A stretch of DNA of 64,000 nucleotides from Stappia sp. 28M-7 (GTDB taxonomy: Bacteria > Pseudomonadota > Alphaproteobacteria > Rhizobiales > Stappiaceae). The notes beneath the pieces are model-generated. The model searched no databases and had not been told where the DNA came from. It saw only the letters and a program-made list of their open reading frames with translations. The DNA lies in assembly GCF_014252955.1 (NCBI RefSeq), contig NZ_JACMIA010000001.1, positions 2,750,258-2,814,257 of the forward strand, read 5' to 3'. Below are positions 10,441-20,943 of the stretch, one piece after another (within the stretch, counting starts at the first letter, position 1; every line of letters starts with the position of its first letter). Position numbers and translations under genes: made by a program.

Positions 10441-11937
10441 TCAGCCTTCGTAGTGATCGCGCACGAGACGGTCGAGCAGGCGCACGCCAAAGCCCGAAGC
10501 CCATCCCTTGCTGACGTCGGTCTTGGGGCTGCCCATCGCCGTGCCGGCAACGTCGATATGCACCCACGGCACATCGTTGACGAAGCGCTGCAGGAACTGC
10601 GCGGCCGTGATCGAGCCGGCGGAGCGGCCGCCGGTGTTCTTCATGTCCGCGTTCGGCGTGTCGATGAGCTTGTCGTAGTCCTTGGACAGCGGCAGGCGCC
10701 ACACCTTCTCGTCGGTGGCCAGCCCGGCCTCGGTCAGCCGTGCGGCAAGCTCGTCATTGTTGGAGAAGATACCTGCGTGCTGGCTGCCGAGCGCGATGAT
10801 GATCGCACCAGTCAGCGTCGCTAGGTTGATCATGAAGGCAGGCTTGAACCGGTCCTGCGTGTACCAGAGCGCATCGGCCAGCACGAGGCGGCCTTCCGCG
10901 TCGGTATTGATGATCTCGATGGTCGCACCCGACATCGCCGTGACGATATCGCCGGGCCGCTGCGCCTTGCCGTCCGGCATGTTTTCCACCAGGCCGATGA
11001 CGCCGATGACATTGACCTTGGCCTTGCGGGCGGCCAGCGCGTGCATCAGGCCGGTCACCGCAGCGGCGCCGCCCATGTCGCCCTTCATGTCCTCCATCGA
11101 GGCTGCCGGCTTGATGGAGATGCCGCCGGTGTCGAAGACGACGCCCTTGCCGATGAAGGCGAGCGGGGCCGCGTCCTTCTTGCCGCCGTTCCAGCGCATG
11201 ATCACCATGCGCGGCGGGCTCTCCGAACCCTGCGCCACGCCGAGCAGCGCATTCATCTTGAGCTTCTTCATCGCCTTCTCGTCGAGGATCTCGATCTCGA
11301 CGCCGAGCTTTGAGAGCTCGCTCGCGCGGTCGGCGAATTCGACGGTCGTCAACACGTTGGCCGGCTCGTTGACGAGATCCCGGGCAAGCAGCGTGCCGTC
11401 GCTCACGGCATCGGCATCGGCCCAGGCCTTCTTCGCCGCCTTGGTATCGTCCACCAGCAGCGACACCTTGACCGAACCGCCGGCCTCCTCGTCGTCGCCC
11501 TTCTTGCTCTTGTAGCGGTCGAAGACATAGGCGCGCAGCTTCATGCCCATCGCAAAGGCCGCCGCGTGACCGGCCGCGACAGCCCCGCCCGGCGTCTCCA
11601 GCAGCACCTCGGCGGCCTTGGCCTTGCCGAGCTTGCCCATCACGGTGCCGCCGAGCGCCGCCCAGTCGTTGTCGTCGAGCGCGGCAACGCCGTCCGCCTT
11701 GCCAAGGCCGACGACCAGAAGCCGGTCGACGCCGAGGCCCGCAGGCGCGAGAAGATCGAGCACAGTCTTCGACTTGCCGGAAAAGCCCGCAGTGTCGGCC
11801 GCACGCCGGATCAGCTCCAGCGCCCCATCCCCAAGACCGGCCGCGGTGGCCCCGGTTGCCAGCTTGTCGTCGGCGAGAATGACGGCCACGCCCTTTTGCG
11901 GAGCCGCGGGTTTTGCGAAAGAGATCTTGGGGAGCAA
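10441..11937 (-). CDS. pepA: Leucyl aminopeptidase (M17 family)
   Basis: Cytoplasmic hexameric dizinc exopeptidase that removes N-terminal amino acids; some homologues also bind DNA. The 498 residues carry the catalytic [15 protein letters not shown] block (metal-binding Lys and Asp) and the M17 signature [14 protein letters not shown] at about residue 342. The N-terminal macro-like domain is complete. Only a TTG start fits: the frame has a stop four codons upstream, and TGAGG lies at a suitable distance. A nearby ATG at 11950 is in another frame. It is divergent from the lptFGD operon, and the shared 368-base region holds a CtrA-type box. Confidence 0.95.
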   Translation of the reverse strand: MLPKISFAKPAAPQKGVAVILADDKLATGATAAGLGDGALELIRRAADTAGFSGKSKTVLDLLAPAGLGVDRLLVVGLGKADGVAALDDNDWAALGGTVMGKLGKAKAAEVLLETPGGAVAAGHAAAFAMGMKLRAYVFDRYKSKKGDDEEAGGSVKVSLLVDDTKAAKKAWADADAVSDGTLLARDLVNEPANVLTTVEFADRASELSKLGVEIEILDEKAMKKLKMNALLGVAQGSESPPRMVIMRWNGGKKDAAPLAFIGKGVVFDTGGISIKPAASMEDMKGDMGGAAAVTGLMHALAARKAKVNVIGVIGLVENMPDGKAQRPGDIVTAMSGATIEIINTDAEGRLVLADALWYTQDRFKPAFMINLATLTGAIIIALGSQHAGIFSNNDELAARLTEAGLATDEKVWRLPLSKDYDKLIDTPNADMKNTGGRSAGSITAAQFLQRFVNDVPWVHIDVAGTAMGSPKTDVSKGWASGFGVRLLDRLVRDHYEG

Positions 11938-12120
11938 GGGGAAACCTCATGTCTGGCAGGATATGGAGGAAATCCGGAGCGGTGTGCCCGGCTCATGCCA
12001 GCCGCGAACCCGCGGCGCGCCATGGCGGCCAGGCGGATTTCCGCCCGGAAAGTCCTGATCCGTCTAGAATGGTGCCTGTTTTCCCGCTCGGCAAGCGCCC
12101 TTCCCGTCCGAAGCCCCCGG

Positions 12121-12159
12121 TTAATCTCCGGTTAACCCTTTTTCTTCTCGGAGTATTTA
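12121..12159 (+). promoter_or_regulatory. Perfect CtrA-type box and candidate lptF promoter
   Basis: The box TTAA-N7-TTAAC (12121-12136) is an exact match to the alphaproteobacterial CtrA consensus. Its right half, TTAACC, lies 16 bases upstream of TATTTA (12154-12159), the spacing expected where CtrA occupies the -35 region. A second -10-like TAAAAT is at 12162. The leader to lptF would be about 140 bases. The divergent pepA gene starts at 11937. I see no gene in the remainder of 11938-12305. Confidence 0.55.
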
Positions 12160-12305
12160 CCTAAAATGGCGCCTAATCGGATGCGGACCGGCGCCCGGCC
12201 GGCCCAAGTTGACGCGGGCTGGACCTGCCGCCCCATCACAAAAGGCTCTATCGCAGCCACGACATTCTGGCAGAAGCCCCAACGGGCTGACCGAACGCGG
12301 ACCTG

Positions 12306-13493
12306 ATGACGACCTTCGAGCGGTATGTTTTCCGGCGCCTTGCCGCCGTCTTCCTGGTGACGCTGGCGGCACTGGCCGGCGTCGTCTGGGCGACGCAGGC
12401 CCTGCGCCAGCTCGACCTGGTCACCGCCAAGGGCCAGACCATCATCCAGTTCATCGGCATGACGATGCTGGCCATGCCCTTCCTGGCGCTCGCCATCGCC
12501 CCCTTCGCGCTGCTGATCGCCATGCTGGTGGTGCTCAATACCCTGTCCAACGACAGCGAGCTCATCGTCATCAACGCTTCCGGCGCATCGCGCTCGGTGC
12601 TGCTGCGGCCCATTCTGGTCTTCGCCGCCGTCATCAGCCTGTTCTGCGCCTCGCTCTCGCTTCTGTTCGCACCTGCCGGCCTTGCCTCGCTGCGCGACGA
12701 GATCACCCAGGTGCGCGTCGACCTGGTCGCCAACATCGTCCGCCCCGGCCGCTTCATCGGCATCGAGGACGGCCTCACCTTCCACATCCGCAACCGCGGC
12801 GGCGACGGCCAGCTGGAAGGCCTGCTGATGCATGACGAACGGGCGGAGGATATCGTCTTCACCTATGAGGCGGCGCGCGGGCAGATCGTCGAGGCGGCCG
12901 GCCGAACCCTGCTGGTGATGCAGGACGGCACGATCCAGCGCCGCACCCGGGCGACGGGCAGCATTTCCATCGTCCGCTTCCAGTCCTATGCCTTCGACCT
13001 GTCGAGCATGGTTCCCACCGGTACGGTTGCCACCTACAAGGCCAGCGAACGCTCGACGCTCGACCTGCTCGCGCCCGACCCGAACGATCCCTATGCCGTC
13101 GACAACGGCAACCGGCTGATGGCCGAGCTTCATGACCGGCTTAGCCAGCCGCTCTACCCCATTGCCTTTGCGCTCATCGTCTTTCTGTTCGCCGGCGAGC
13201 CGAAGACCACCCGCCAGAATCGCCATGCGGCAACGCTGACCGCCCTGGTCCTCGCGATCGCGCTGCGCACGGCGGGCTTCGGCATTCTGACGCTGGTGTC
13301 CGGCCTGCCCGCCGCCCGCTTCGCCCTGTATGTTCCGCCGCTCGTGACCATCGCCCTGGCCGGCTGGATGATCGCGATGGGTCGCAAGCCGCGCTGGATG
13401 AATGCCCTTGCCACCCTCGGGGAGCGGATCGGCGAACGGATCGAAGCCATCGTCGCCCGCCTGCAGGGCCACCAGCAGGGCGGGACCGCCTGA
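12306..13493 (+). CDS. lptF: LPS export system permease LptF
   Basis: Inner-membrane subunit of LptB2FG, which extracts lipopolysaccharide from the inner membrane and feeds it to the periplasmic Lpt bridge. The 395 residues begin MTTFERYVFRRLAAVFLVTLAALAG and have three N-terminal hydrophobic segments, a periplasmic jellyroll domain (about 125-260) and three C-terminal segments, the family plan. The stop codon shares one base with the start of lptG (TGATG), so translation is coupled. With lptG and lptD directly downstream, this is a three-gene LPS-transport operon, with SurA-like chaperone, pdxA and rsmA following as in other alphaproteobacteria. Confidence 0.95.
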   Translation: MTTFERYVFRRLAAVFLVTLAALAGVVWATQALRQLDLVTAKGQTIIQFIGMTMLAMPFLALAIAPFALLIAMLVVLNTLSNDSELIVINASGASRSVLLRPILVFAAVISLFCASLSLLFAPAGLASLRDEITQVRVDLVANIVRPGRFIGIEDGLTFHIRNRGGDGQLEGLLMHDERAEDIVFTYEAARGQIVEAAGRTLLVMQDGTIQRRTRATGSISIVRFQSYAFDLSSMVPTGTVATYKASERSTLDLLAPDPNDPYAVDNGNRLMAELHDRLSQPLYPIAFALIVFLFAGEPKTTRQNRHAATLTALVLAIALRTAGFGILTLVSGLPAARFALYVPPLVTIALAGWMIAMGRKPRWMNALATLGERIGERIEAIVARLQGHQQGGTA

Positions 13494-14599
13494 TGCTTGC
13501 CTCGCTCCGCTCCGGCCACACGCTCGCCGTCTACTTCGCGCTGCGCTTCGTCGCATCGATTCTCGGCCTGTTCCTGCTGGCCGCCGTGCTGATCTTCATC
13601 TTCGACGCGCTCGAACTGCTGCGCCGGGCGAGCGATCAGGACGGAGCCAGTCTCGCCCGCATCGGCGCGATCTCGCTGCTGCGCGTGCCGCAGCTGATGG
13701 AGCAGGTCCTGCCCTTCGCCGTGCTGTTCGGCGCGATTGCCGCGTTCCTCGGCCTGAGCCGCAAGCTGGAGCTGGTCGTGGCGCGCGCTGCCGGCGTGTC
13801 CGTCTGGCAGTTCACCGCCCCCGCGTTGATCGTCGGCATCGTCATCGGCATCGGCGCGGTGCTTCTCTACAATCCGCTGGCCGTCACCCTGCGCACCCAG
13901 TCGGACGAACTCGCATCGGGCCTTTTCGGCCGCGAGCAGAACTTCCTGCTGCAAACCACCGGAGACATCTGGCTGCGTCAGGACGGCCAGGACGGAGAAT
14001 CGGTGCTGCACGCCAAGCAGATCCTCAATTCCGGAGAACGCCTGCTCGGGGTGACCCTTTTCACCTTCGACCGGCAGGGCAGTTTCCTGGAGCGGATCGA
14101 GGCGAGCGAGGCGACGCTCGGCGAAAAGACCTGGCGCCTGTCCGACGCGACGGTCTACTCGACCCAGGGCGATCCGCAGACCTACGAGAGCTATAACGTC
14201 TCCACCTATCTCACACCGACGGAGGTTCGCGAGAGCATCGCCGCCCCCGAATCCATCGGATTCTGGGACCTGCCGCGTGTGATCGAATTGTCACAGAGAG
14301 CCGGTTTGCCCGCGTATCGTTATTCGCTTCAATATCAAACACTTCTGGCAAGGCCCGCACTTTTGGCCGCAATGGTGCTGATTGCGGCCTGCGTTTCCCT
14401 GAGGGTTTCGAGGATGGGGGGGATCGGCCGCCTGATTCTGGGTGGAATCCTCGCCGGGTTCGTGCTTTACGTTCTGTCGGAGCTCGGCAAGGACTTGGGC
14501 GGTGCGGGAATCGTACCTCCGATCATCGCCGCGTGGGCACCTGGAGTGTTTGGAGTCTTGATGGGGATCACGATCCTCCTGCACCTGGAGGACGGCTGA
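13493..14599 (+). CDS. lptG: LPS export system permease LptG
   Basis: Partner permease of LptF. The 368 residues begin with a cytoplasmic stretch and a hydrophobic segment (ASILGLFLLAAVLIFIFDAL), continue with the conserved RVPQLMEQVLPFAVLFGAIAAF block, a central periplasmic beta domain, and three C-terminal membrane segments. Overlaps of one base at both ends (TGATG with lptF and with lptD) argue for strict co-translation. The local sequence between about 14280 and 14500 is less GC-rich than the rest of the operon, without any frame break. Confidence 0.95.
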   Translation: MLASLRSGHTLAVYFALRFVASILGLFLLAAVLIFIFDALELLRRASDQDGASLARIGAISLLRVPQLMEQVLPFAVLFGAIAAFLGLSRKLELVVARAAGVSVWQFTAPALIVGIVIGIGAVLLYNPLAVTLRTQSDELASGLFGREQNFLLQTTGDIWLRQDGQDGESVLHAKQILNSGERLLGVTLFTFDRQGSFLERIEASEATLGEKTWRLSDATVYSTQGDPQTYESYNVSTYLTPTEVRESIAAPESIGFWDLPRVIELSQRAGLPAYRYSLQYQTLLARPALLAAMVLIAACVSLRVSRMGGIGRLILGGILAGFVLYVLSELGKDLGGAGIVPPIIAAWAPGVFGVLMGITILLHLEDG

Positions 14600-17058
14600 T
14601 GCGTTCGGCCGTTTCGACAGGCATGACCGATCGGCAGAACCGCCCGTCCCGCGCTGGTCGGGTGGGCGCGTCCCCGCGCGCGCGTTCGCTACGCGCCTCC
14701 ATGCTTGCCGGCACGTTGCTGTCGGGCGCCGCGCTGGCTCTGTTGGCCGGCTTCAGCACGACGCTTGCGCCCCTTCCCGCCTTTGCCCAGGACAGTGCGC
14801 TCGATTCGCTCGGCTCACAGGTCGACCCGACCGAGCCTCTGCTGCTTGAGGCGACGGAGCTGCGCTACGATTTCGACCGGGACATCATCTCGGCCGTAGG
14901 CAATGTGCAGATTTATTATGGCGGCAACACGGTAGAGGCGGATCGCGTCGATTTCGACCGACGCAACAGCCGTCTGCGCGCCAACGGCAATGTCCGTCTG
15001 ACCGAGCCGAACGGCAATGTCCTGCGCGCCGCTTCGATGGAACTGTCGGACGATCTGCGCGACGGCTTCGCCAATGCACTGCAGCTCGACACGCCGCAGC
15101 GCACCCGCTTCATCGCGGATGGCGCGCGCCGCGAGAACGGCAACCGCACGAGCTTCGACAACGGCCTCTACACGGTCTACACCGGGCCGAACAATCCGCC
15201 GGAGAAGCCGCCGCTTTGGCGCATCCGGGCGCAGACGATCGTCCACGACCAGCAGGAACAGACGATCGAGTTCGAGAAGGCCTCGTTCGAGTTTTTCGGC
15301 CGCTCGCTCGTCTATCTGCCGTATCTGTCGATGCCGGACCCGAGCGTCAAGCGGAAGTCGGGCCTGCTGATTCCCAGCTTCGTCTATGGCGACCGCGTGG
15401 GCGCAGGCATGCGCATCCCGTATTATTTCGCCATCGACCAGTCGCGCGACCTGCTGATTTCCGCCACGCCGCTCAGCAAGCAGGGCGTGCTCGGCCAGTT
15501 CGACTGGCGCCAGCGCCTGATGGACGGCGCCTACTCGATCCACGCCGCCGGCATCTTCCAGGCGCGGCCGGACGAATACACCACCTCGAGCGGCAACCGC
15601 GACTTCCGCGGCGTGATCGCCTCGGAGGGCGAGTTCCACATCAATCAGCGCTGGAAGTGGGGCTGGGACCTGTCCTGGCGCACCGACCGTTCGTTCCTGC
15701 GCGACTACAAGTTCGCCCCGCTCGGCAATGCGAGCGACGTGTCGAAGATCTACCTGACCGGGCAGAGCGAGCGGAACCGCTTCGACCTGCGCGCCTATGC
15801 CTTCCGCATCTCGCAGGAGGATTACGCCGCCCTCGCCGCGCTCAATCCCGGTCCGCAGTTCCTTCCCGTCGGCAGCCGTCTGCAGGACAAGCAGCCCTTC
15901 GTCCACCCGGTGCTCGACTGGAACTACATTTTCGAGAACCCGATCGCCGGCGGCGAGCTGGCCCTGACGGGCAACCTCACCAGCCTGACCCGCGACCAGA
16001 CCGACGCGATCCAGATCGGCGGCCCGGCGCCTGCCGGCGTTACCCGCTTCCGCGGCGTCGAAGGCACGTTCACGCGCGCCAGCCTGGAGGCCCAGTGGCG
16101 CTCCACGCTGATCGACTCCTTCGGCCAGGTGTTCACGCCCTTCGCCTATGTGAAAGGCGATCTCTACTTCCTCGCCTCGCAGGACAAGAACGTCGCCTCG
16201 ATGACCGACGAGAGCTTCGTCGGCCGGGTCATGCCAGCCGTCGGCCTCGACTATCGCTTCCCGTTCATCGGCACGTTCCAGGGCGGCAACCAGATCATCG
16301 AGCCGGTGGCCCAGATCATCGTCCGCCCGAACGAGATGCGGATCGGCGAACTGCCGAACGAGGATGCGCAGAGCATCGTCTTCGATTCCACCACGCTGTT
16401 CGAGTACGACAAGTTCTCCGGCTTCGACCGCAGCGAAGGTGGTACCAGGACCAATGTCGGCCTGAAATACAGCCTGAACTTCGACCAAGGCTACCACGTC
16501 AGCGCCCTGTTCGGTCGCTCGTTCCACCTTGGCGGCACCAACTCGTTCAAGCAGGCCGACATTCTCGGCGCCACCACGAGTTCGGGTCTTGCCACCAATT
16601 ACAGCGACTATGTCGGCAGCCTCTATTTCGACAGCCGGCAAGGCTTCCGGATGGGCGCGCAGGCCCGCTTCGATCACAAGAACTTCTCTGTCCGCCGCGC
16701 CCAGGTCGAGGCGACGGGCATCTACGGCCCGGTTACCGGCAACCTCGCCTATGCCTACCTGTCGCCGCAGCCCAACCTCGGCATCGCGACGCCGCGCGAG
16801 GAAGTCATCGGCTCGGCCAGCCTGCGGCTGCAGGAAAACTGGCGTCTGTTCGGCTCGGTGCGCTTCGACCTCGAGCGCCGCAACATGGTGCGCGACAGCT
16901 TCGGCGTCGGCTATGACGATGAGGGCTTCTCGGTCTCCTTCGCCTATTCGGAGGACCGCAGCCGCAACAATGGCCAGACGACGGATCGGCTGTTCTTCTT
17001 CCGGTTCGGCCTGCGCACGCTCGGCGACACGCAGTTCTCGACCAGCGGAACCAACTAG
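14599..17058 (+). CDS. lptD: LPS-assembly outer-membrane protein LptD
   Basis: Outer-membrane translocon that inserts LPS into the outer leaflet. The 819 residues have a long arginine-rich N-region, a signal-like hydrophobic segment (LLSGAALALLAGFSTTL) ending near AFAQD, an OstA/LptA-like beta-jellyroll (YDFDRDIISAVGNVQIYYGGNTVEADRVDFD), and a C-terminal 26-stranded barrel domain. The start ATG at 14599 overlaps the lptG stop; the signal is then about 60 residues into the protein, so an internal start such as the ATG at 14701 is a possible alternative. The antisense strand is open for 846 codons, an artefact of high GC. Confidence 0.94.
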   Translation: MRSAVSTGMTDRQNRPSRAGRVGASPRARSLRASMLAGTLLSGAALALLAGFSTTLAPLPAFAQDSALDSLGSQVDPTEPLLLEATELRYDFDRDIISAVGNVQIYYGGNTVEADRVDFDRRNSRLRANGNVRLTEPNGNVLRAASMELSDDLRDGFANALQLDTPQRTRFIADGARRENGNRTSFDNGLYTVYTGPNNPPEKPPLWRIRAQTIVHDQQEQTIEFEKASFEFFGRSLVYLPYLSMPDPSVKRKSGLLIPSFVYGDRVGAGMRIPYYFAIDQSRDLLISATPLSKQGVLGQFDWRQRLMDGAYSIHAAGIFQARPDEYTTSSGNRDFRGVIASEGEFHINQRWKWGWDLSWRTDRSFLRDYKFAPLGNASDVSKIYLTGQSERNRFDLRAYAFRISQEDYAALAALNPGPQFLPVGSRLQDKQPFVHPVLDWNYIFENPIAGGELALTGNLTSLTRDQTDAIQIGGPAPAGVTRFRGVEGTFTRASLEAQWRSTLIDSFGQVFTPFAYVKGDLYFLASQDKNVASMTDESFVGRVMPAVGLDYRFPFIGTFQGGNQIIEPVAQIIVRPNEMRIGELPNEDAQSIVFDSTTLFEYDKFSGFDRSEGGTRTNVGLKYSLNFDQGYHVSALFGRSFHLGGTNSFKQADILGATTSSGLATNYSDYVGSLYFDSRQGFRMGAQARFDHKNFSVRRAQVEATGIYGPVTGNLAYAYLSPQPNLGIATPREEVIGSASLRLQENWRLFGSVRFDLERRNMVRDSFGVGYDDEGFSVSFAYSEDRSRNNGQTTDRLFFFRFGLRTLGDTQFSTSGTN

Positions 17059-17345
17059 GGACCCGATGCCGGCGACGGGCATGCCGCCAAGGGCGGAGCG
17101 CGTGCGGTGACGGACCCGATTCTTGCGGGACGGCGGGACGAGACAGCTGCTTTCGACGGATTTTAGCCGTTTTCTGGTGTCACAGCAGGTTGCACGATAG
17201 CATCGCCGGGCGAGATGTCTGAAAGCAGGTGCACGCGCCTTCAGACCGACTGCTGCGCGACCGGGCACTGGCTGTCCGGATCCGGCGAAACGAGAAGCGA
17301 CGACACTGGACGCGACAGCAATGGACGCGACGACAGGGGGAATGA

Positions 17346-18263
17346 ATGACTGCAAAGCGCTGGATGCTCGCGGCCCTGGCGATTCTGGTCGCCGCCACCG
17401 TTTCCGGCGGACCGCTCGCTGCGCAGACCGCCATCAAGGTGATCGTGAACAACAAGCCGATCACCACCTATGACATCAATCAGAGAGCCAGCCTGCTGCG
17501 CCTCACCGGCAGCCGCGGCGGCTCCAAGCAGGCGACCGAAGAGCTCATCGACGAAGTCCTGAAGATGCAGGAGGCCGAACGGGCCGGCGTGCGCGTCACA
17601 AAGGCCGATGTCGACGAGGCCTATGGCCAGCTCGCCAGCCGCGTGAAGCTGACGCCGGCGCGCCTCACCCAGGCGCTTGCCCAGTCGGGCGTCAAGGCCG
17701 ACACCATGCGCCAGCGTATCCAGGCCGAGATCGCTTGGGGCCAGTTGCTGCGCGCCCGCTTCCAGTCCGAGGTGCGGATCTCCGAATCCGACGTGATCGC
17801 CGCCCTGCGCAAGCAGGAGGACAAGAGCAGCGACACCAGCATGGAATACCGCATCCAGCCCATCATCTTCGTCGTGCCGGCAAAGACCGGCGCCAGCGGC
17901 AAGAACCAGCGCCGCCGCGATGTCGACAACTTCCGCTCGCGCTTCTCGTCCTGCAACGAGGCCCAGACGCTCGCCAGCGAGTTCCGCGAAGTGGTGGTGA
18001 TGCCGATGGTCACCCGCCTGGAGACCGAGGTTCCCGCCCCGCTCAAGGAAGCGCTGGACAAGACCGCCGTCGGCAAGGTGACCACCGCCCAGGACAGCTC
18101 CAAGGGTCTGGAAGTCTATGCGGTTTGCGACAAGCGCGAGATCGCCAGCAACGCCGCCGCGCGGATGGAGGTCGAGGACGAACTGCGCAACAAGGAAGGC
18201 GAGCAGATGAGCCGCCGCTATCTGCGCGAGCTGCGCAGCCGCGCCATCATCGACTACCGCTGA
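17346..18263 (+). CDS. SurA-like periplasmic chaperone / peptidylprolyl isomerase-related protein
   Basis: A 305-residue protein with a cleavable signal ([20 protein letters not shown]) and a SurA_N-type domain beginning [24 protein letters not shown]. In this family the protein escorts unfolded outer-membrane proteins through the periplasm. The second half should contain a parvulin domain; residues 165-270 ([17 protein letters not shown] onwards) resemble one in layout but lack the clear GGDLGW signature, so isomerase activity is doubtful. It follows lptD after 287 bases and precedes pdxA by 11, the usual order. Function as a chaperone is inferred from the family and context. Confidence 0.85.
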   Translation: MTAKRWMLAALAILVAATVSGGPLAAQTAIKVIVNNKPITTYDINQRASLLRLTGSRGGSKQATEELIDEVLKMQEAERAGVRVTKADVDEAYGQLASRVKLTPARLTQALAQSGVKADTMRQRIQAEIAWGQLLRARFQSEVRISESDVIAALRKQEDKSSDTSMEYRIQPIIFVVPAKTGASGKNQRRRDVDNFRSRFSSCNEAQTLASEFREVVVMPMVTRLETEVPAPLKEALDKTAVGKVTTAQDSSKGLEVYAVCDKREIASNAAARMEVEDELRNKEGEQMSRRYLRELRSRAIIDYR

Positions 18264-18274
18264 GCCGCCCCCGC

Positions 18275-19294
18275 ATGCGCGCCAGTGTGAAGCCTCTCGC
18301 CGTCACCATGGGTGACCCCGGCGGCATCGGTCCCGATGTCGCCCTTCTTGCCTGGACGGAGCGCGAAAAGCGCGAGCTGCCTGCGTTCTACCTGCTGGCC
18401 GACCCCGCCTTTCTTGCGGCCCGCGCCGCCCGCCTCGGGCTTGCGGTGCCCTTGGCCGAGGTGACGCCGCAGGAAGCGCTGGAGGCCTGGAGCGAGCACC
18501 TGCCGGTCGTGCCTTTGGGCATGAGCGTGCCGGATCGTCCGGGTATCGCCGATCCAGCGACGGCGGCCGCCGTCATCGCCTCGATCGACCGCGCCGTCGC
18601 GGACACGCAGGCGGGCCTTGCCGCCGGCATCGTCACCAACCCGATCCAGAAGAAGGCACTCTACGACGCCGGCTTCACGCACCCTGGCCACACCGAGTAT
18701 CTCGGCGAGCTGGCGCGGCGCTCCGGTGCACAGGACGCGACGCCGGTGATGCTGCTTGCCGGTCCCGAGCTGCTTGTGGTGCCCGTCACCGTCCATATCC
18801 CGCTGCACAACGTGCCGAAAGTGCTGACGACCGGCCTGATCGTCGACGTCGGGCGGATCGTGCATCAGGAGCTGGTGCGCCGGTTCCGCATCAAGGCGCC
18901 TCGCATCGCCGTCTCCGGACTGAATCCGCATGCGGGAGAAGGCGGCGCGCTCGGCTTCGAGGACGACGAGATCATCGCCCCGGCCGTGGCCGAGCTGCGT
19001 TCCATGGGCATCGACGTCCAGGGCCCGCTGCCCGCGGATACGATGTTCCACGCCGAAGCCCGTGCCGGCTACGACTGCGCGCTGGCCATGTATCACGACC
19101 AGGCGCTGATCCCGGCAAAGACCCTGGCCTTCCACGACGCGGTCAACGCAACGCTCGGCCTGCCCTTCGTGCGCACCTCGCCCGACCATGGCACGGCCCT
19201 CGGCATCGCCGGCACCGGCAGCGCCCGCCCGGACAGCTTCGCCGCTGCCGTCAGGCTCGCCGCCGTTCTGGCGGATCCGGGCCTCATCGAATGA
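18275..19294 (+). CDS. pdxA: 4-hydroxythreonine-4-phosphate dehydrogenase
   Basis: NAD-dependent oxidation of 4-phosphohydroxy-L-threonine in the DXP-dependent vitamin B6 pathway. The 339 residues start [27 protein letters not shown]; the [11 protein letters not shown] block and the metal-binding histidines in [10 protein letters not shown], the central [10 protein letters not shown] region and [10 protein letters not shown] are all present. The long open frame upstream of 18275 is a shadow of the SurA-like gene. The stop overlaps the rsmA start by four bases (ATGA), so both are co-translated. Confidence 0.95.
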   Translation: MRASVKPLAVTMGDPGGIGPDVALLAWTEREKRELPAFYLLADPAFLAARAARLGLAVPLAEVTPQEALEAWSEHLPVVPLGMSVPDRPGIADPATAAAVIASIDRAVADTQAGLAAGIVTNPIQKKALYDAGFTHPGHTEYLGELARRSGAQDATPVMLLAGPELLVVPVTVHIPLHNVPKVLTTGLIVDVGRIVHQELVRRFRIKAPRIAVSGLNPHAGEGGALGFEDDEIIAPAVAELRSMGIDVQGPLPADTMFHAEARAGYDCALAMYHDQALIPAKTLAFHDAVNATLGLPFVRTSPDHGTALGIAGTGSARPDSFAAAVRLAAVLADPGLIE

Positions 19295-20133
19295 GCCAGA
19301 TCGACGACCTGCCGCCGCTGCGCGATGTCATCCGCACTCATGAGCTGCAGGCCCGCAAGTCGCTGGGGCAGAACTTCCTGCTCGACCTCAACCTGACGCT
19401 CAAGGTCGCCCGCACCGCCGGTGATCTGAGCGAGTGCACGGTACTGGAGGTGGGGCCCGGCCCCGGCGGCCTTACGCGCGCGCTGCTGGTGGCCGGTGCA
19501 AAACGCGTCGTGGCCGTCGAGAAGGACCCTCGCTGCCTGCCCGCGCTTGCCGAGATTGCCGCCCACTACCCAGGGCGGCTGGAGGTGCTGGAGGCCGATG
19601 CTCTCACCATCGACCTGGAGCGCATCGCCGATGGCGGACCGCTGAAGATCGTCGCCAACCTCCCCTACAATGTCGGAACCCAATTGCTTGTCGACTGGAT
19701 CACCAGCGCGAATTGGCCTCCGGTCTGGCAATCGCTGACGCTGATGTTCCAGAAGGAAGTGGCCGAGCGCATCGTCGCCGCCCCCGCCAGCAAGGCCTAT
19801 GGGCGCCTCGGCGTGCTGGCCGGCTGGCGTTGCCATGCCACGCTCGCGTTCGAGGTCGGACCCAAGGCCTTCACCCCCCCGCCGAAGGTCACCTCGGCGA
19901 TCGTCCACCTGACACCGCGCAAGGCGCCGCTCGACTGCGACCTGAAAGCACTGGAGCGGCTCACCGCCGCCGCCTTCGGCCAGCGCCGCAAGATGCTGCG
20001 CGCAAGCCTCAAGCCGCTTGCCGCCGATGCCGAAGCGCGCATCGCCGCGGCCGGCATCGAACCGACCATGCGTGCCGAGCAGCTGGAGATCGCCGACTTC
20101 GTCAAGCTGGCGAACGCCTTCGCGGACGGCTGA
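19291..20133 (+). CDS. rsmA: 16S rRNA (adenine1518/1519-N6)-dimethyltransferase
   Basis: Dimethylates two adjacent adenines near the 3' end of 16S rRNA late in 30S assembly (KsgA). The 280 residues show [11 protein letters not shown], the SAM motif [15 protein letters not shown], the acidic pocket ADALTIDLE and the catalytic NLPYNVGT motif. The C-terminal helical domain ends normally. It is the last gene of the lptF-to-rsmA run and is followed by a strong terminator. Confidence 0.96.
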   Translation: MSQIDDLPPLRDVIRTHELQARKSLGQNFLLDLNLTLKVARTAGDLSECTVLEVGPGPGGLTRALLVAGAKRVVAVEKDPRCLPALAEIAAHYPGRLEVLEADALTIDLERIADGGPLKIVANLPYNVGTQLLVDWITSANWPPVWQSLTLMFQKEVAERIVAAPASKAYGRLGVLAGWRCHATLAFEVGPKAFTPPPKVTSAIVHLTPRKAPLDCDLKALERLTAAAFGQRRKMLRASLKPLAADAEARIAAAGIEPTMRAEQLEIADFVKLANAFADG

Positions 20134-20171
20134 CCGCGTCCCTGTGAAAGACCGACCGGGAATATGAAAAA

Positions 20172-20193
20172 GGCGCCCCAGCGGGCGCCTTTT
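20172..20193. terminator. Bidirectional terminator between rsmA and gmk
   Basis: GGCGCCC-CAGC-GGGCGCC stem flanked by five A on the left and four T on the right. It ends two convergent operons: lptF...rsmA on the plus strand and fabD...gmk on the minus strand. Confidence 0.85.
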
Positions 20194-20226
20194 CAGTCTC
20201 TGCGAAGGGTTTGCCGGCAACCTGGC

Positions 20227-20922
20227 TCAGGCCTCGCCGGTCTCTCGCTTCAGATCCTCGACCATGCCCTCGATGAACGGACCGATGGCCGGGCTGCGCT
20301 CGCGCCGCAGCCGCTCGGCATGAAGGATCGACAGCGCCCCGCCGAAGGCGGTCTGCAGGTCGTCGTTGACGATCACGTAGTCGTAGTCCTGCCAGTGCTT
20401 CATCTCGCCAACTGCGGTCTGCAGACGGCGCTTGATGACGTCTTCCGCATCTTCCGCCCTGCGATGCAGGCGCGACTTCATCTCGGCGATGGATGGCGGC
20501 AGGATGAACAGCGACACCACGTCGGAGCGCATCTTTTCATACAGCTGGAACGTGCCCTGGATATCGATGTCGAAGAGCACGTCGCGCCCTCCGGCCAGCG
20601 CCTCCTCCACCGGGTCGCGCGGCGTGCCGTAATAGTTTCCGTGCACCTCGGCCCATTCCAGCAACTCGCCGCGGTCGCGCATCTGCTCGAAACGCTCGCG
20701 CGAGATGAAATGGTAGTGCACGCCGTCGATCTCGCTCGACCGGCGCGGCCGGGTCGTCACCGAAACGGAGAGCGTCAGGTTCACCTTCTCCCGATCGAGA
20801 AGCTGGCGCGCGATCGTCGACTTGCCCGCGCCCGAAGGCGAGGACAGCACCAGCATCAGCCCGCGTCGGCGCGCTGCCGCCTCACTCGATGTCACAACCG
20901 TTCCGCCGGTCGCTGTCGTCAT
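20227..20922 (-). CDS. gmk: Guanylate kinase
   Basis: Phosphorylates GMP to GDP with ATP. The 231 residues carry the P-loop SSPSGAGKSTIA at about residues 27-38, the GMP-binding RPRRSSEIDGVHYHF block and DIDIQGTFQL. About 20 residues precede the domain; the internal methionine at LMLVLSSPSG would give a protein nearer the usual 210, so the start is uncertain. It lies 21 bases after yicC, as in many proteobacteria, and is last in the minus-strand run. Confidence 0.95.
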   Translation of the reverse strand: MTTATGGTVVTSSEAAARRRGLMLVLSSPSGAGKSTIARQLLDREKVNLTLSVSVTTRPRRSSEIDGVHYHFISRERFEQMRDRGELLEWAEVHGNYYGTPRDPVEEALAGGRDVLFDIDIQGTFQLYEKMRSDVVSLFILPPSIAEMKSRLHRRAEDAEDVIKRRLQTAVGEMKHWQDYDYVIVNDDLQTAFGGALSILHAERLRRERSPAIGPFIEGMVEDLKRETGEA

Positions 20923-20943
20923 GCCCCTGCCCCGTTCGTCCTG

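Noticed and set aside
14815-17355. 846-codon open frame antisense to lptD
   Set aside because: No family features and full overlap with a complete LptD.
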